From Urechis unicinctus (Eukaryota; Annelida; Polychaeta; Xenopneusta; Urechidae), in assembly GCA_034190875.2 (NCBI GenBank), contig CM067358.1:46356327-46420326 (forward strand): 64,000 nucleotides of DNA, given 5' to 3'. The notes beneath the pieces are model-generated. The model did no database searches. It was not told the origin of the DNA and worked only from the letters and a program-made list of their open reading frames with translations. This document shows positions 1-13,925 of this stretch, piece after piece; within the stretch, counting starts at the first letter, position 1, and each line of letters begins with the position of its first letter. Both the position numbers and the translations under genes were made by a program.

Positions 1-3000
1 CATATGTTTTTCCAGTTCCAGCGACGATACCGGGAGATGTTTGTGGTTATTTCTCTGAGGTTTAAGCAGGCTTCCTAAACTGTTGATAGTCTCCGGTCTC
101 TAATCGGCATTTTGCAAATATCCGGGTACGAAGTTTGCCTTTCTTTGTCATTATATGCATGGTAGAGGTCAGGTGTCACGTATGTATCGAAGGCATATCG
201 AGAATTATAGGCAGCTGAGGAATTAAACTATTGAAGAATCCAATCAGATTTCGTCCTTGTTAACGCACGTAGTGCATTCTGTAATCTTCTATTGGCGATA
301 TAGTGATTAAATCTCTATGCTACATTTGGCATATCATGATAAGCAAAGCTCCAAGGTGCCGATATAGATCAAACACTGATGGTGTGTGGCTGAGGATATT
401 ATGAAAGGGTTACAACTTGCGCCAATGCCAAACAAAGCCGCTGCTCCTTATCAAATGCCAAGGCTTTGGATCAATTCCCAAATGAGCCTAGTTTGCGCCA
501 CGGTATTTCCCTACACAGGCAAGAGATTTTCACAGAGGTTAGATATAGACTTGTATTAAACAGGATACATAGGTGCTGTATGCACCACTACATCAAAAGC
601 ACTTAAGAAGAAAGCATTAAAAACAGTGGAAAACGTACAAACTTTGATGGACATAATTATTGTTATTTAATCATATCAATGAAATGTGCGATAGCTGATG
701 GCACAATGGTTTAATGATTTAAATGCACATCAATCTAGATGGAGAATTATTGGGCTGTTTTCGAATTACATATAATCCATTGTGGGAAAAAGGGCAACTA
801 TGGTACATATTGTATATGCAAATTCCACATACGCATGTGTTGTGGCTATATTCTCTTAATGGCTATGTGTGGTTGTAGAAACAAGTCAACGACGTTGTAG
901 GGGGCCGAAATATAAACTTCTCTTTATTCAGTTTAAGGTTCTTTTGATGACTGCCGAAAGTTGTGCCTGAAGACTAGTGTAGAAGGAAATACCAAGTGAT
1001 GCTGCTTGTTTGAGGGCTTGCTCGGGACTGTCAGGTTGGCGGGCAGCAACTGTGTAGTTAGGGTTGAGGCTTAAAGGCGAAGTGAGATACACTTAATGCA
1101 TTATAACGTGCATTGCACAATATTGTGATACTTGATTTGGTCATCTACGTCCTTCCTTCTCATATATCAGGTGTATGATACCAAGTCGGTATGAATGAGG
1201 GCTAAGACCGTTGAGTGTTAGTAATTGCTGTGTGGTTTTTGAGTCCCGGTGTAACGGAGAGACCGAGGACAGACACATACTCTCCTTGTACACATCTGTG
1301 GATGACGCAAGTGTGTGCATGGGGGGCGAATCCTGTAGCGTTACGAGCTATATTTCTACGTCAGGCTGTCTTTCACAGCAGCTATTATAATTGCCTTTTT
1401 ATTAGTATGTCACTCTATGGTATTGATTTTGCGGCAGTGAAGGAGCAGATTTATTGCTCTACGCGGCGAAATTGTCGGTTATTTAGGTATTAACACAAAC
1501 AATAAGCTGTCGTTTGTTTTCATTATGAATCGGAGCAACTGTTTACGATTGGCACTGTCTTCTCTCAACAACAGGGTTAGGTCGAGTATAATATGAACAC
1601 CGTTTTAATAATTTAGCTTCTGATGGTGATACATAATAATGCGTTACACTCGTTCATTCATCAAGCAAAAACTCCCGCAGTAATAAGGCATAACGAGTAT
1701 TATATGTTCTTGTAATTGATTGATCGACACATCAACTGTATTCATAATAATTATCGTTGATTTCACATTGTTGCGTCAACAGCAAAAAACTACAAACTTT
1801 AAGTTTATGCTCGATACTCGATACCAAGTCCTCTGTTATCGAGCACTACTTATTATGGTCATGCTAGCCAACCGTTCAATAGCTTTATTATGGGATCCAA
1901 GTCTGTGTTATCGAGCACTACTTATTATGGGTCATGAATATTGAATTGAAAACAATATCTATTGTCGAGAGGAGATGAAGTAAGTCTAACCTTTTAGCAC
2001 CAGAATTTATACTCTTTCGTAATCGCCTTTCCTGCCCACTTAGCTACCATGGTGGCCACAGCGGTATCACCCTTACATAATATTGCTAGCACGACAGAAT
2101 TCCAGATACATAGTTTCGCAACTAGATACAAAGTAAATTTAATACATCAGACATACGCATCTAGGTGTTGCCAATATATCAAATCAGAGCAGAATCGGTG
2201 AAACGTTGTGATATGAGGCTCAACATTCTGGTGCCCTATATTCAAGGCTCTCAACACGATTCTGGTGCGGTATTATTCAAACAAACGGTATCTGTATTGG
2301 TTAAGACGATTACGGTTTTGTATGAATGGTGGGCACACACACTTATTATATATCAACAAAAATTAACGAACTGTAATAGTATGTTTTTTGTCGATTGAAT
2401 GGTGGCACCACACTCTTCTTAAGTATATTGTAAAAAAACAACGAAGATATTAAGTATGCCTGCATTTATTGCGGCTGATATCAAAACAATATGAAACCAT
2501 GCTATGCTGATGAGAAAGACGAATATCATAATGTAAATGTGGTCGCACATTCAATAGATAGCAAAGTAGCAAAATAGCCTAAATCAGCATTCAGGCATAT
2601 TCATCATAGGAAGCTTATGCTTTGCACACAGAAAAGCCGAACCATCCAGATCATAATTCACTAGGGTTGCTGTGAATACCAGCGACATCTAAAGAGAATG
2701 TGTACCAGGCTCATGTAGCAACAGGCAAGGACCATTGGAGGCGATGTTAATCAGCCAAGGCAGTAAACAATCAAAATCACGGGTAGAAAGTTAGGCAGTG
2801 TGTTTTACTGAATAAGAACACAAATCCACGCAAAATAATACACTAAGCCACAAATGTATATTATACATAGCAAATGGGCGCACTGTGCCTTTAATATCTG
2901 ACGGTGTTACTGTGTCAAAGTAATCAGCCAAACACTCAAAGCCAAGCACTGTGTCTCTTTAATATATAGCGTGGGTTAATAGGTATAATTGAAGGGATGA

Positions 3001-3560
3001 CAACCCTGATGCATTGGGAACAGGTCCGCTAAAAAATAGCTGTCAGCGTCCAAGGTTCTTAGACAAACCAGAAATATTTGGATTTAGGACTTGCTTGATA
3101 TATCGCTACAGGGCAATGAGAAGACCAAAGCCACAAAAACCCATTCATTCCATGTCAATATGCCATTTTTCACCAGTGAGGAGGACATGATCCGCCAGAG
3201 TGACACATAGAGCAAGGTCTGGATCATGTAATTGATCTAGTGAATAGTTCAGTTGGAATCCATTTCTAGTTAATACATATGCAGTAACCTGAGATGATTT
3301 CCTATGATATTCCTCGTCTCTCTCTAGGTGGACAATTGGTACAAAAATATGGAAGGACAACTCAATTAATGTAGGTAATTCATGAGGATTCGCTTAGTGT
3401 TTTGCTAAGATTATACGAATTGAATAAAAAGCAACAATTTGAAACAAATACCTACACCTTGCATGATTATCTATCTTATTTCACTCATAAGCTGCTTATA
3501 CAGGTGATCAAAGATTTTGCATGATATATTGCATGACTGACATCGCGATGATGAGAAGTG
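1..3560 (+). repeat. Repeat module A, copy 1
   Basis: This block recurs as a diverged direct copy at about 19,560-22,265. Matching stretches occur in the same order, for example taatcggcattttgcaaata near 103 and 19,697, gtgtaacggagagaccga near 1,250 and 20,380, and gcttagtgttttgct near 3,393 and 21,865. Many small indels separate the copies and copy 1 is about 0.9 kb longer. Both copies end at the same point, after a shared ctgacatcgcga, just before an AT-rich microsatellite. Open frames inside are short and not conserved between copies, so no gene is called. The left edge may lie outside the window. Its nature is unknown: a segmental duplication or an old non-coding mobile element are both possible. 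Confidence 0.8.
1823..1937 (+). repeat. 75-bp local tandem duplication inside module A
   Basis: The stretch ending in gttatcgagcactacttatt appears at about 1,836 and again at about 1,907, each followed by atgg and gtcatg. The copies are roughly 75 bp apart and almost identical, so the duplication is younger than the divergence between the two module A copies. In copy A' (near 21,235) only one version is visible. Confidence 0.8.
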
Positions 3561-3579
3561 ATATTTATAGGTGTAGGGT

Positions 3580-3835
3580 TATATATATTGTATATATTAA
3601 AATAATATTTATAAATGTATATCTATGTATATATATGTACATATATGGATATCATATGTAAATGTAAATGTATATATTATATATGCTATATATATATATT
3701 TATATGTATATATGTATATGTATATTATAAATATATACATATATATATATATTTACATTTATCTATATGTACATATGTATATATATGTATAAATAAATGT
3801 GTATAACATATCTATAAATATATATATATATCGCA
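3580..3835. repeat. AT-rich degenerate microsatellite
   Basis: Mostly (AT)n with interspersed gtata and tatgtaaa units. It abuts the right end of module A. Open frames made of Tyr, Ile and Met codons here are an artefact of the repeat. Confidence 0.95.
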
Positions 3836-3840
3836 TGTCT

Positions 3841-4470
3841 TTCTGAATGCACATGCGCGAGCATATAAATGTACGTTATGAAAGCAAACACGCTTGCACA
3901 ATTAAGCTCCAGCTCATGCTAAGATGTTGATGTAACTATAATAGTCTTACAAATCATCAAATTTAATTTGGAGGGATAAAAACGATTCACCAATACTTTT
4001 GATTATGGTTGATATCATCCATAGCTAACAAACGCATGGAACGAGTGATTGTGTCATAAAATGGTGAAGTTGCGCGTGCATAATTTTTGGACTGAGTCAC
4101 TATTTATCTGGTTTTCTCAATGCCAAGAAATTTTTTCAATTGATAGGTTTGAACAAGTACGCCAAAACGGATGCAAAATAAATTTTTCACAAGATCGTTC
4201 AAAAATGCATCTTAGTAATTTGTTATTGACTGCATTTCAAAAATAACATCTCAGCCATTTATTTAGAGACGGTAAACAGTAATAAACATGTGGAGGTGAT
4301 CACTTTACGAAATACTTTGCATCTCGTATAAATGACAATCGACGTGTGAATACTGCTCTATAAAAACTGCAAAGACTACTTATGAGGTGTTACGCCAGGC
4401 AAAACAGCTAGGCAACAGGTTGCAAAGATTGTACAATGTCGTAAAATACGAAACGTCTTTAAAACGAAGC
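3841..4470. other. No recognised feature
   Basis: AT-rich sequence between the microsatellite and module B. I see no domain, no repeat partner in the window and no convincing coding frame. Confidence 0.5.
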
Positions 4471-4477
4471 ACCCGCA

Positions 4478-6303
4478 CACCCTTTCCACGTGCTTTATTG
4501 GTTCTGTACAAATTGGCGGATTAAACAGTCATTGTGACGGTAAATTCAGCGGCGGAAGCCATTACGGGATGCTGCAGGATCGAAATTAATGATGGCCTTC
4601 AATGAGAAGCTTGATTTCCTTTATGGTCTTGCAGGCATCTATTCTATTTTCGTCATTGAGCCTTACACGTCAGATGCTGAAATTTGATCAATGTTATGCC
4701 AAGGTGTGTGCTTCAGTATAGATTAAAACCACCAATTGAGGAAGAATAAGCGATAATTCAACGAACCCGTAACTAGGCAACTTAATTGATTTAGACCAGA
4801 ACGGAAAAATAAGCTGTTCCGATCATGCGAAACCAAGCAATTCCTACGAAGAGTATTTCTTCAGAGCAGTGCCGCGTTGTAAGATATAGCACAAAGTTGC
4901 TGCACTTTGGTCAATGCTATTAAAGTCATGTAACGGGTGCCAAAGTGTGTGATTATCAATTCGAAGCTGCATTGGCGATACTTGAATAGACCCTGAAGTA
5001 AGCAACTTAATTGATTCAGACAAGACCTACAAGATAAACTGTTCCGATAATGCGGATCCAAACAATGAAACCAAAACGATCTATTCCGAGCAGCGCCTCA
5101 TTGTTAAATATAGCACAAGTAACCCTGTTATTGTACAAATATGCATTGTCAACTCATTTCCGAAAATACATGTTTCGAGCTCTGACATGCTGTACTATTG
5201 ACGCATTGCGCCAATCAAGTGGTTTGAATATCAAAGGTAATGTAATAACAATATTAGCCAGTATTTTTTGTGAGGGTATTTCTTGTTTAAGTCCGGTTTC
5301 TCTTCAGTAGTGGCCTGAGCCGTATACTCAGATATATAAAGACTTCGGTGAGCGCAATATATATTTATTGTACTACAACTTAGCACTGCGTTAAATCAGT
5401 CTTACGCTTACATGCCCTCAATCCGAACTACCGAGCCAACCCATATCATTCACTTATATACCACACACATCACATTACCTCACTCGGGCCAGCCCTCTTC
5501 CTTAACTGGTTAACCAATCACAGTCAACCACGAACATACTCGGACTGATCTCCAATACATGTTACGTAATTATTTAAATAAACGGCCAGAAGCATATAGA
5601 TATTTATATCAAATGTCGTTCCAAGGTGCAGTTGAACGACTCCTGTGCTGCATTTGCAGTCATTGATGGAATATCCCATCAACTTTAGTCCGTCAATTGG
5701 CACATTTCGTTCAATTCTAGAATAATAATGCTTTGGCTTTCGTCGATATGGGGCCTGGAATGGCATCAGCTTACATACTTGTACTACTGGCAAAACACAC
5801 ATTGCTAACGGCTGATTGTTCCACAGCTACGTTACAAAAGAGCATGATCAATTAGACCTGCCACGAAAAACCACTATCACCCAATCTCAGGAATCACCGA
5901 AAACAGAATTCTTAATGTTTGCATTTTTTAACGAGGTCGGTTCCAAGCATTGTTTTCACGTGTTATACTGGCCATGATGGTTTGTTTTTATAAAAGATTT
6001 AGAATAACACTTCTAGCACAGTTGGGTGCCAATGCTTCATTTACGCATGCTATTGCTGCTTGAGAGCAAGATCTTTGCCTTTATCATTCATTTTGTCCCG
6101 TTAAAATTACCATCACGAAGTTAATAGAGAATTTGTGCTTCATATAGCGCTTTACATAAGATACTCCGGCGATATTCACTATATGTGTAATCGATGCGAT
6201 GTTTGTTAAAACAACTGAAGCATTGTGTAGCTATGGGAACGTTTTCGTTGATTAACATATCAGTGGTAGTTTGCCAACTGTCAATAATTCATCTGAATGT
6301 GTT
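4478..6303 (+). repeat. Repeat module B, copy 1
   Basis: Direct copy of 42,741-43,960. Shared landmarks include tacaaattggcgga (about 4,506 and 42,757), gcatttcgttcaattctagaataat-type sequence near 5,703 and 43,345, and the cccgttaaaattaccatcac stretch near 6,095 and 43,720. A third fragment of the left end lies at about 36,940-37,090. The copy contains an internal tandem duplication of about 223 bp (4,780-4,900 repeated at 5,003-5,125, marked by caacttaattgatt and tagcacaa) that B' lacks. No coding frame is shared between the copies. Confidence 0.8.
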
Positions 6304-7147
6304 GAGATCTTAAATGCGTGAAAGGAGTAACAGTATTCCATTAACATATACATATCTCCGAAAAAGCGTCTTAGCATAATTAACAATATGTGAACCAGCA
6401 TTTAAGACTAGATGTGCTTTGCTGCAATGCTGACAATTGTTGAGAAAAATACATACCTCATCAATTCGCACATAATATGTAAACATTACAAACAAAATGA
6501 TTAAATAACAAGTAACTATTGTTTCTTGTTTGGCAGCTTACTAAAATTTAAACATTATGTAACGAATGCAACAAAGTCACTTGGATTTTCCTCATATGAT
6601 CCAAGACGTCATTTATGGGTCCAAACTAAATTCACAGATGCTATGTAAACAATATTTGTGGCCCAATTAATAAAATGACTCACCTTGTGCTCACCGTTTG
6701 AACACAGCATTTATGAGGTTTAAGTAATAATTAAACTGGTGCTGATATCGATTAATTACATTCAGTATATTCATTATTCTCTGTGATTTAGGGAACGGAA
6801 CTACCAACAGAGAGTGACCCTAGGACAGATATAAATTCCTATCGACGATAAAAAGGCTTAATTTACCTAGATCTGGGAGTGTACTGACATAGATTTATCA
6901 CCTTCGCGTATTGACCCAACTTCTTAAAACAGCTACATTTAACCCCATTGCATGGCCACATATGATTCTTTTCTGAGCTCGGATACTGTAATATAACACA
7001 ACTAATTGGATTAACTTGATGAAGGCAAATTTATTACATGCCTAGCTGTGTTCAATGAGGGACGATATTACTGTGCCATGTATCTTCTTATCTTCGTCAA
7101 ATGGGGACCATTAATCGGACGGTTTCTTTGCTGGAACCTGATAGCCG

Positions 7148-7149
<2 letters not shown>
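6304..7149. other. No recognised feature
   Basis: Non-repetitive AT-rich sequence between module B and the next microsatellite. No domain or convincing open frame. Confidence 0.5.
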
Positions 7150-7150
<1 letters not shown>

Positions 7151-7181
<31 letters not shown>

Positions 7182-7368
7182 TAGAGATAGATATAGAGAG
7201 ATATATAGATATATATAGATATATATATATATATAGGAGAGAGATATATATATATATATCTATATATCTATATAGAGATATATCTCTCTCTATATATATA
7301 TATATAGAGATATATATATATATATATATATCTATATATATCTATATATATATATATCTATATATCTA

Positions 7369-7400
<32 letters not shown>
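7151..7400. repeat. Self-complementary (TA)n/(GATA)n/(GA)n microsatellite
   Basis: About 250 bp of ta, gata and gaga units. The left half is rich in gatagaga and the right half in tctctcta, so the tract can fold on itself around about 7,255-7,265 and is close to a palindrome as well as a simple repeat. Confidence 0.95.
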
Positions 7401-7402
<2 letters not shown>

Positions 7403-7764
7403 TTCATGGCGCGATGCGTTCGTTATTACTATGGAAAAAGTATACTTGGTGCGCGCCCATTCGGATGTTTATCAGGAACGTTAGCGAAGTTAATTCGCCA
7501 GCAAAGGCCGAAAATGGGTGTAGCTAGCTGGACAATAGCAAAAGCGTACGTCTGTGTCCTGCCAGTCAGGGCGGCTGTACATGTTAACTCATATACCTTC
7601 CGGCATTGCATATCCACTATTAAGGGAATTAAGTATTTGCTGCATGTTCTGCCTGTTTTTCTTTAAGCACAAAAATAGATCAAAGCTGAAAAGCCCTAAT
7701 TGGTCAATGATGTTTATTTTTGCTGTACATCAAAATGCTACGGCCTGAATTATGATTAACAGAC
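7401..7764. other. No recognised feature
   Basis: Overlapping short frames open on both strands (7,406-7,666 plus, 7,429-7,617 minus), but neither has a recognisable domain or an additional support, so no gene is called. Confidence 0.45.
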
Positions 7765-8520
7765 TGAATACATAAATAAGTTGATCAATTCTATGTATTT
7801 GGCATAACGCTGTAAGAGTCAACTGCATCTCTTGGCGAGCAAATAATTTTCCTGGGATTCTGCACTACCTACCTAGATGGCCTGTGACAAACAATTCATC
7901 CAGGTAATTAGTTTGCCGGGATTTTTGTTATCTATACTAGACTAAATTGAGATATGAAATATCAAAAAGCAGTGAATAAATTAAGCTAACACACGCGAGT
8001 AAAAATGGAATATATTCATATTTGCCATATGCATTATGATAAATTATATAAATGCACAAAATAGCAGCTACGTTCACATTGGACATAAACGGTCCGCCAC
8101 ATGGTTTATTACCGTCAAAATACATACGTTGCGACCACCATGTGCTGCAACTTATAACCACGGCGATATTGATGCATCATGTATATTTTTATAAACATTA
8201 AGGGATGGTTGTGAATGAGACTAATTATTTGCATGGACTTAATAGTCGATCATACATAAATGTTTTTATGGCGCCTACCGCTCTTATTTGCGAACAAACA
8301 CCATAGTTTGTGAACACCCAGAATGAAGTATGATGTTTCGCAGAATCACTAGCGATATTTATTTGCGAACGGGAGACGTATTTAGGTGAGGCAAGAAGTG
8401 TGTTATGTCTGACTTTGCCGTGCATATATCATAACTGCTTTTACGCTTTGAGAGGCAGCATTCGAGCCTATTTCATCATATACACCTAAAACCTAAGAGC
8501 ACTTTCTGTGTGGGCTCTTC
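7765..8520 (+). repeat. Repeat module C, copy 1
   Basis: Direct copy of about 35,350-36,090. Strong landmarks are cataaataagttgatcaatt, the shared run atggcctgtgacaaa followed by ttcatccaggta, the stretch aaaaagcagtgaataaatta, and tatgtctgactttgccgtgca. Differences are substitutions and small indels spread along the block. No frame stays open in both copies. Confidence 0.85.
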
Positions 8521-8864
8521 CGTCGTTCTGCAGCGATTTGTGACAGTCTCTAATTCAGCAGCTGCCCGTATGTCCGGTAATTATTTTTAGATAGCTTTTC
8601 TCTGAAGTACTGGTATAACATGGCGCCATTATGCATGATAAAACCATAACGCTGCAGTAACAGCACATCTGGCTAGAACGAGTGTATAATCGTCGCAGTT
8701 CTTCTAACAGACGCAGCCTGCGGAACAAAATGTTCCACAGCCAGAACAATTCTTTATTGATATTAAAACGATACTGCATTGCAGCAACTACTACGGTTGT
8801 GAGTTAATATTATAAGATATGATGGCCATGGATTGTCATTACTGTGAGACATACGCAGCTTATA
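8521..8864. other. No recognised feature
   Basis: AT-rich, no repeat partner identified in the window and no coding signal seen. Confidence 0.45.
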
Positions 8865-9420
8865 TATATATTCAGATCTAGACGAAACTCATTCCATTCA
8901 GTCAATACGCCAATTTCCGGCTCGAGACCCAATATTCGGCTTAGGTGGACAATGGCTGAGCCAGGAGCCAAGTACAAATAGTGTCACGGACAGTTCATGT
9001 AAACAGTACGCCAATCCTTTTGCTTTTTAGGTGTATGAGAAGCAAATTGCGGAGAGTATTTCAGGTGTGATTGTGTTCCCAGAGCAATTAAGAAGTTGAA
9101 TGTCTTAAAATTGTCTCGCGCGAAATAAGCTTGTAAGCTGCCAATATCACCTGCGCTGCTAATTGGCGTTTCCGGACACGTATGACGATGAATTAGTTAT
9201 GGTAGATCGTTTCGATATCAGCAATAGGACTACGCATGGTGCACCCTGCAAAAGCAATAGGGGTTCACAAATCCACATCATGAACTGAAATATACAGTTT
9301 TAATAGAACTATATCGTACTGTAAAAGAAACGGCGCGGAGATATATCACTGTGTGATAAAACTGTCGCGCCTGCCTGCTCAACATGTCTCATTCGTCCTA
9401 TGACAAGTCTGCAATGTCTA
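8865..9420 (+). repeat. Repeat block F, copy 1 (weak)
   Basis: Similar in order to about 11,390-11,560: ctcattccatt is followed by gccattt or gccaattt, and further on caacatgtctc follows a shared atatatc segment. The second copy is shorter because of internal deletions. The identity is low enough that only the landmarks are convincing. Confidence 0.5.
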
Positions 9421-11389
9421 CTGGCAATGAATCATTTAAGATTTTGCAGCGTAAAGCGTGTCTGATTACCCCAGAACAATAACACGTAGGCCATTTGACG
9501 CTCACGGAATCAGCCTCAAATAAGAAAGGCGATTGAGACTGGCAACTGCGTGTAGTGATGTTGCTTGTTCTGCGTACATTTGAGCATTGACTGTATTCTT
9601 CTGCTTTAGCTGCTAGAGCTTCACATGACCGAAATCTCTTCTCAATGGACTAATGCTCCAGCTTGTACTTGAATAATCTTACATCGTTATTAAATACCAG
9701 TTCCAACGATGTTGTATTTCAAGCTGATAACTCGGCTGTCTGGACACTTTGTGCTATATGCGACTATGAAAATACATCTTGAGCGTATCAGCTAACGGCC
9801 GCATCCATGGCTTCTTTTTATATGTGCAATCAATTTCTTTAATATGAGAGGCATCCAGGAGAAGACCCGGGAAAGTAAGCGAGCTGACATGTACAATCAA
9901 ACCGAGGTCATCATCAAAGAGTATGTGGCATAAGCTGAAAACTTTGTGAAACATCTGACCAGTGACATATTTCCTTCAACACACGGGAGATAAGACATTA
10001 CTCATTTCTCATTTAGTTTGCAGCAGATACTTCTCGAGCCACAAATAAATAATACTAACATCTGCAGGGTACGTACAATAAAGAAATGTTTTATAGACAC
10101 AGCAAGGTTTAAATGCAGTAGCCAGCAATATTTCCGAATACATTTCTTAAAGGCTGATTGCTAACGTTGCATTTTTAAATTTTATTCTGAGCCCCATAAA
10201 TAAATAAGAACAGTTTATGTCTTAGTGATTGCATTTTGTAGCAAGCTTGCTGTGTGCTGTGATTTAAAATCTTTGTTTGTGCAAACTGGATGTAACCATG
10301 GAGTCAATGAAAGGGGTACTGTCGCTGTCTCTTGTTGGAGATATGTTGCCCAAGAAAGAATCCCAAAAGGGGGCAGTGATCGGCAACATCGAAAAGCATA
10401 AGGCTCCAGGAGCAATCTTAAATATGATGCTTAAAGTGTGATATGTCTCGTCATGAAATCAATTGAATAGTTTTTCTAAACAATAAATCATGGCCCATAA
10501 AAGTTCTACTTAGATTAAACGCACCATCCCTATTCAATGCTTCATTTTGTACGGTGCTAGTTTATTAACTGATGAGGGTTTAATTTGAGCACAATTATTT
10601 TAAATGATGGAACCAGCATAATTAAATTAACAGATATTTGCAGCAATGTTTCAACATGTTTCGAAACAATCGTGATACAAACGCAGCCTTCATAAACCAC
10701 GCATAGCTATTCGAAATTGAGAAATGCAATAGAAATACCAAAATTATTGTTTTTCTTCATAATAACTGTCATTTGATTCAGCTCCAATCTTAAGGTACCG
10801 GTCGAAACAGGACTGCTGTATATCGTTCAATCAAACAAGAAATTCTCCAAGAAAGAGGGTTTGATTCATGTGTTAGGTACATAGGTAAGAAAAACTCGCT
10901 CTTGATTAAGCACTTAATATATCATACGGGCAGTCATTGACATATCTAGTGCGGTGATTACATCAAATCGCTTTCTCAACATTACTTAGCAATAATTAAG
11001 CGCTATATCATATTTGGCTCTTCATAATTGATCACGGATTGTCATATTTGGCTGATGTTTTTTATTAAACGATGTGCTCACATAGTACAACATTAACGAT
11101 TCCAAATGCCCACTTATAAATATGTTTTACCCAGCGCACACCCCGAGCGCAAAAACGCCAAACACAATCGATATGATTAAAAATACATATCTATATAAGC
11201 CATGTGAACTATTTTAATTCATTGTTGTCCAACTGAAATAAATTTGTAGAGGCTTCTTGTTTCAGTGCCAAAAAGATAACATGCATTAAACCTCAGCATG
11301 TTTAACAATAGCAAATATTGATACCATTGTGAATCAATGATAATCAATATGATGGCGATAGGGGCTCATTATTTTGGACATGCGCATCG
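9421..11389. other. No recognised feature
   Basis: About 2 kb of AT-rich sequence. Short open frames on both strands lack domains, splice-site support or counterparts elsewhere in the window. Confidence 0.45.
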
Positions 11390-11560
11390 AATATACATTT
11401 GGATCTGGACAAACCTCATTCCATTTTGTAAATTCGCCATTTCTTCCTCATGCCTCAATATTCTAACGTACAAAGATAAGGATCGGGGATATATCTTTGT
11501 GTTATATAATTGACGTTTATGCTAATCAGCAGGCCAACATGTCTCGCTTTTCCCTAGTGC
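11390..11560 (+). repeat. Repeat block F, copy 2 (weak)
   Basis: Shortened direct counterpart of 8,865-9,420, sharing ctcattccatt near 11,416 and caacatgtctcg near 11,535. Confidence 0.5.
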
Positions 11561-13708
11561 AGATCAAGTTTCAATGGATCGTCGGAGATTCTAAAAAGTA
11601 TGCAGTTTCTGATTAGGCAAGAATCTTAACGCTCCTGTTACTTGACCCTTACAAAAGGGGGTCTACAAATTGGAAATATAAGTGAAATAAGCGAGGTTTC
11701 GTTTTGCGAATACATTTGTTTTACGGCTCTGTGTTCATTGCTAGTGTCCAATATGGTCAAAGTAGAAAGCTCGTGTGAGTGACCTCATACAAATCATATT
11801 TTACTAGCAAACAATGTTAGTGAATATGGTCGGTTTTCTGTCGACTGACAGCGATGGTGACACATCTGCGTCATCTATATTCTTACTAACTTCAAATTAT
11901 GGTTTTCAAGGTGACACATATTTTGCTTGAGCAACTTATGACAGCTGCCAATAACAAAATCGAGACTATGCTGGAACAGAGGACTTATTACCATAAATGC
12001 AGTGATAGAAACGTAGGAACAATAAAATCAAGAATCTCGACCATCGGATCTTTCAAGCAATTTCGAAGTTATATGAAGGGGCATTTAAACGATAGTATTG
12101 GCATCGTGATGCGATACATATTTAGCTCGGCACGAAATCGAAAATTATTTAAGAAGATTTTAGATATGTAAGCTGTAAAACGCGTGCTTCCGTACAGAGA
12201 ATTAACCAATTGCCTTGTTTGCGCATCTTTGTTGGCACATAACACCTTTCCGAAATAACCACGAATCATACCTTTTCCCAGCCACGCTGTATCTGCGTCA
12301 AGTGGTATGACAGATTTTGCTCGTATGACTTAAGGAATGTAACAAATCTGGTTGGATCTGAGCATTGCATCGTATCCTATTGTATGCCAACAGTATTTTA
12401 GTGCATGCGTCGTAAAATCGATAGGCGAACAGCCTATTTTCCATTCTCGTATGTTTACATTATAACGCTTGCATATGCCATTCCTAGCCGATCCAAAAAG
12501 ATTCTGTTGTCATTATTTGCTTGTTGACAAAAGAGTCTATTCAATGGCCATCTTGCAGTCATTCGATTAAAAGTGTGCCAACTTTAAAAATCGCGTGAAA
12601 TACTTAGCCTACATATATATAATGCAAAAACACATAATGTTTTTCTTATGTTTTTGATGCATAGGAATAGAACAGGTTTCAAATTACAAAACAGTTATTC
12701 GATGCATTGGACCTCAATCATATCGCAGTGTCAACGCTAAGCTCACGAAATCACCTGCAACATGATTTGTGCTAGGCCAAATGGGGCATTGGATATTTCC
12801 CCCTCAGCAGATGTGCATCAACACGTAGCCTTGCCACGCAATAAACGATCATCTTATCGATAGACCTTGCTATGAAAGAAAACCGGATTTTCAAACGCGC
12901 TACATTTTCAAAATCATATTTCATAGAGCACAATCGCAATCTCTCTATGAAAATAATATAAACAATTGGTTTACTACTGGACAATGACGCAACTTGACTA
13001 TAATGACAAGATTAAGGGTAGTTATCTAGTTCTAAAAAAACCTCAAATGATTTGCTGCGGCCATCGCAGTAATTTAATCGGATTTGTAGGGCGTTATCAT
13101 TCTGCAAGCTTCTAACTGATATCTATTGTGCAACATAATTGTGACAAATTTTAGTGTTGTATGCCTGCAAACTAGAACGTATTATGATTGCACAATGCAT
13201 GCGATTATTTGTCGCTCAAGCATGCAATGATTGTATTCATCTCTCCTGCAATTACTTAAAGTAGCCAAGCACACGGCGAACGATCAAGACGTCTAACCTG
13301 CATTCTAATTTCACTTTACCAGAACAATACAAATGTCGTTCTGCAGCTTATGATCTGCCATCACTGTTCCTTAAATCAGGTGCTGCTATTAATTACAACG
13401 CAGAGTTTATATAATATTAAACAGTTAGATTTTAGTCGGTTACTTTGGTGATATAGGATAGCTACGTACAAATTGTTAATGAACTTGGAACATTTAATGT
13501 GTACTCATCTCACCAATACTCCTTAAGATGCTTTAAAACATATTTTATCTACATCTAAAGTGTACATGGGAATCGCGTAGGACTTGTGCTTGATTGTTGT
13601 AGCGCACTGGTTTATTGGAACAAATCTTTTTTTCACGATCAGACAGAACTGCTCTGGTCAAATAAACTTGAAAACATCACGAAAGGTCTATAAAAATGCA
13701 ATATTAAC
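11561..13708. other. No recognised gene; weak hairpin
   Basis: No domain-bearing frame. An imperfect inverted repeat lies near 12,620-12,660, where tgcaaaaacacataa faces ttatgtttttgatgca. A 90-codon open frame at 11,899-12,171 (plus) has no recognisable domain and overlaps a minus-strand frame, so it is not called. Confidence 0.45.
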
Positions 13709-13925
13709 AGGCCCGTAGCCAGGGGTGGGAGAGGGGGGGATCGAACGAACCGCCCACTTTGTCCAGAAAGGTCCGTCGTACTGTAGCGCATTTGTGTTGC
13801 TGCGCATATCAGTTGTCAACCAATTACAAAGCATTGCCGCATCAGTATGAGTCAGGAGAAAGGTCCACAATTGAGGGGAAAAGAACCCCCCCCCCCCTCT
13901 GAAAATTCTGAGTACGTGTCTGATT
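13709..13925. mobile_element. MITE-like element with imperfect terminal inverted repeats
   Basis: The left end reads caggcccgtagccagggg and runs into a G-rich stretch. The right end, on the other strand, reads cagacacgtactcaga and also runs into a G-rich stretch (the C-run at about 13,886). The first 16 positions of the two ends agree at about 12. An internal tgtccagaaaggtcc lies near 13,758. Ends of the type cccgtagccagg followed by G-runs are, to my recollection, common in interspersed repeats of marine invertebrates. I see no long target-site duplication and no transposase, so it would be non-autonomous. Confidence 0.5.
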
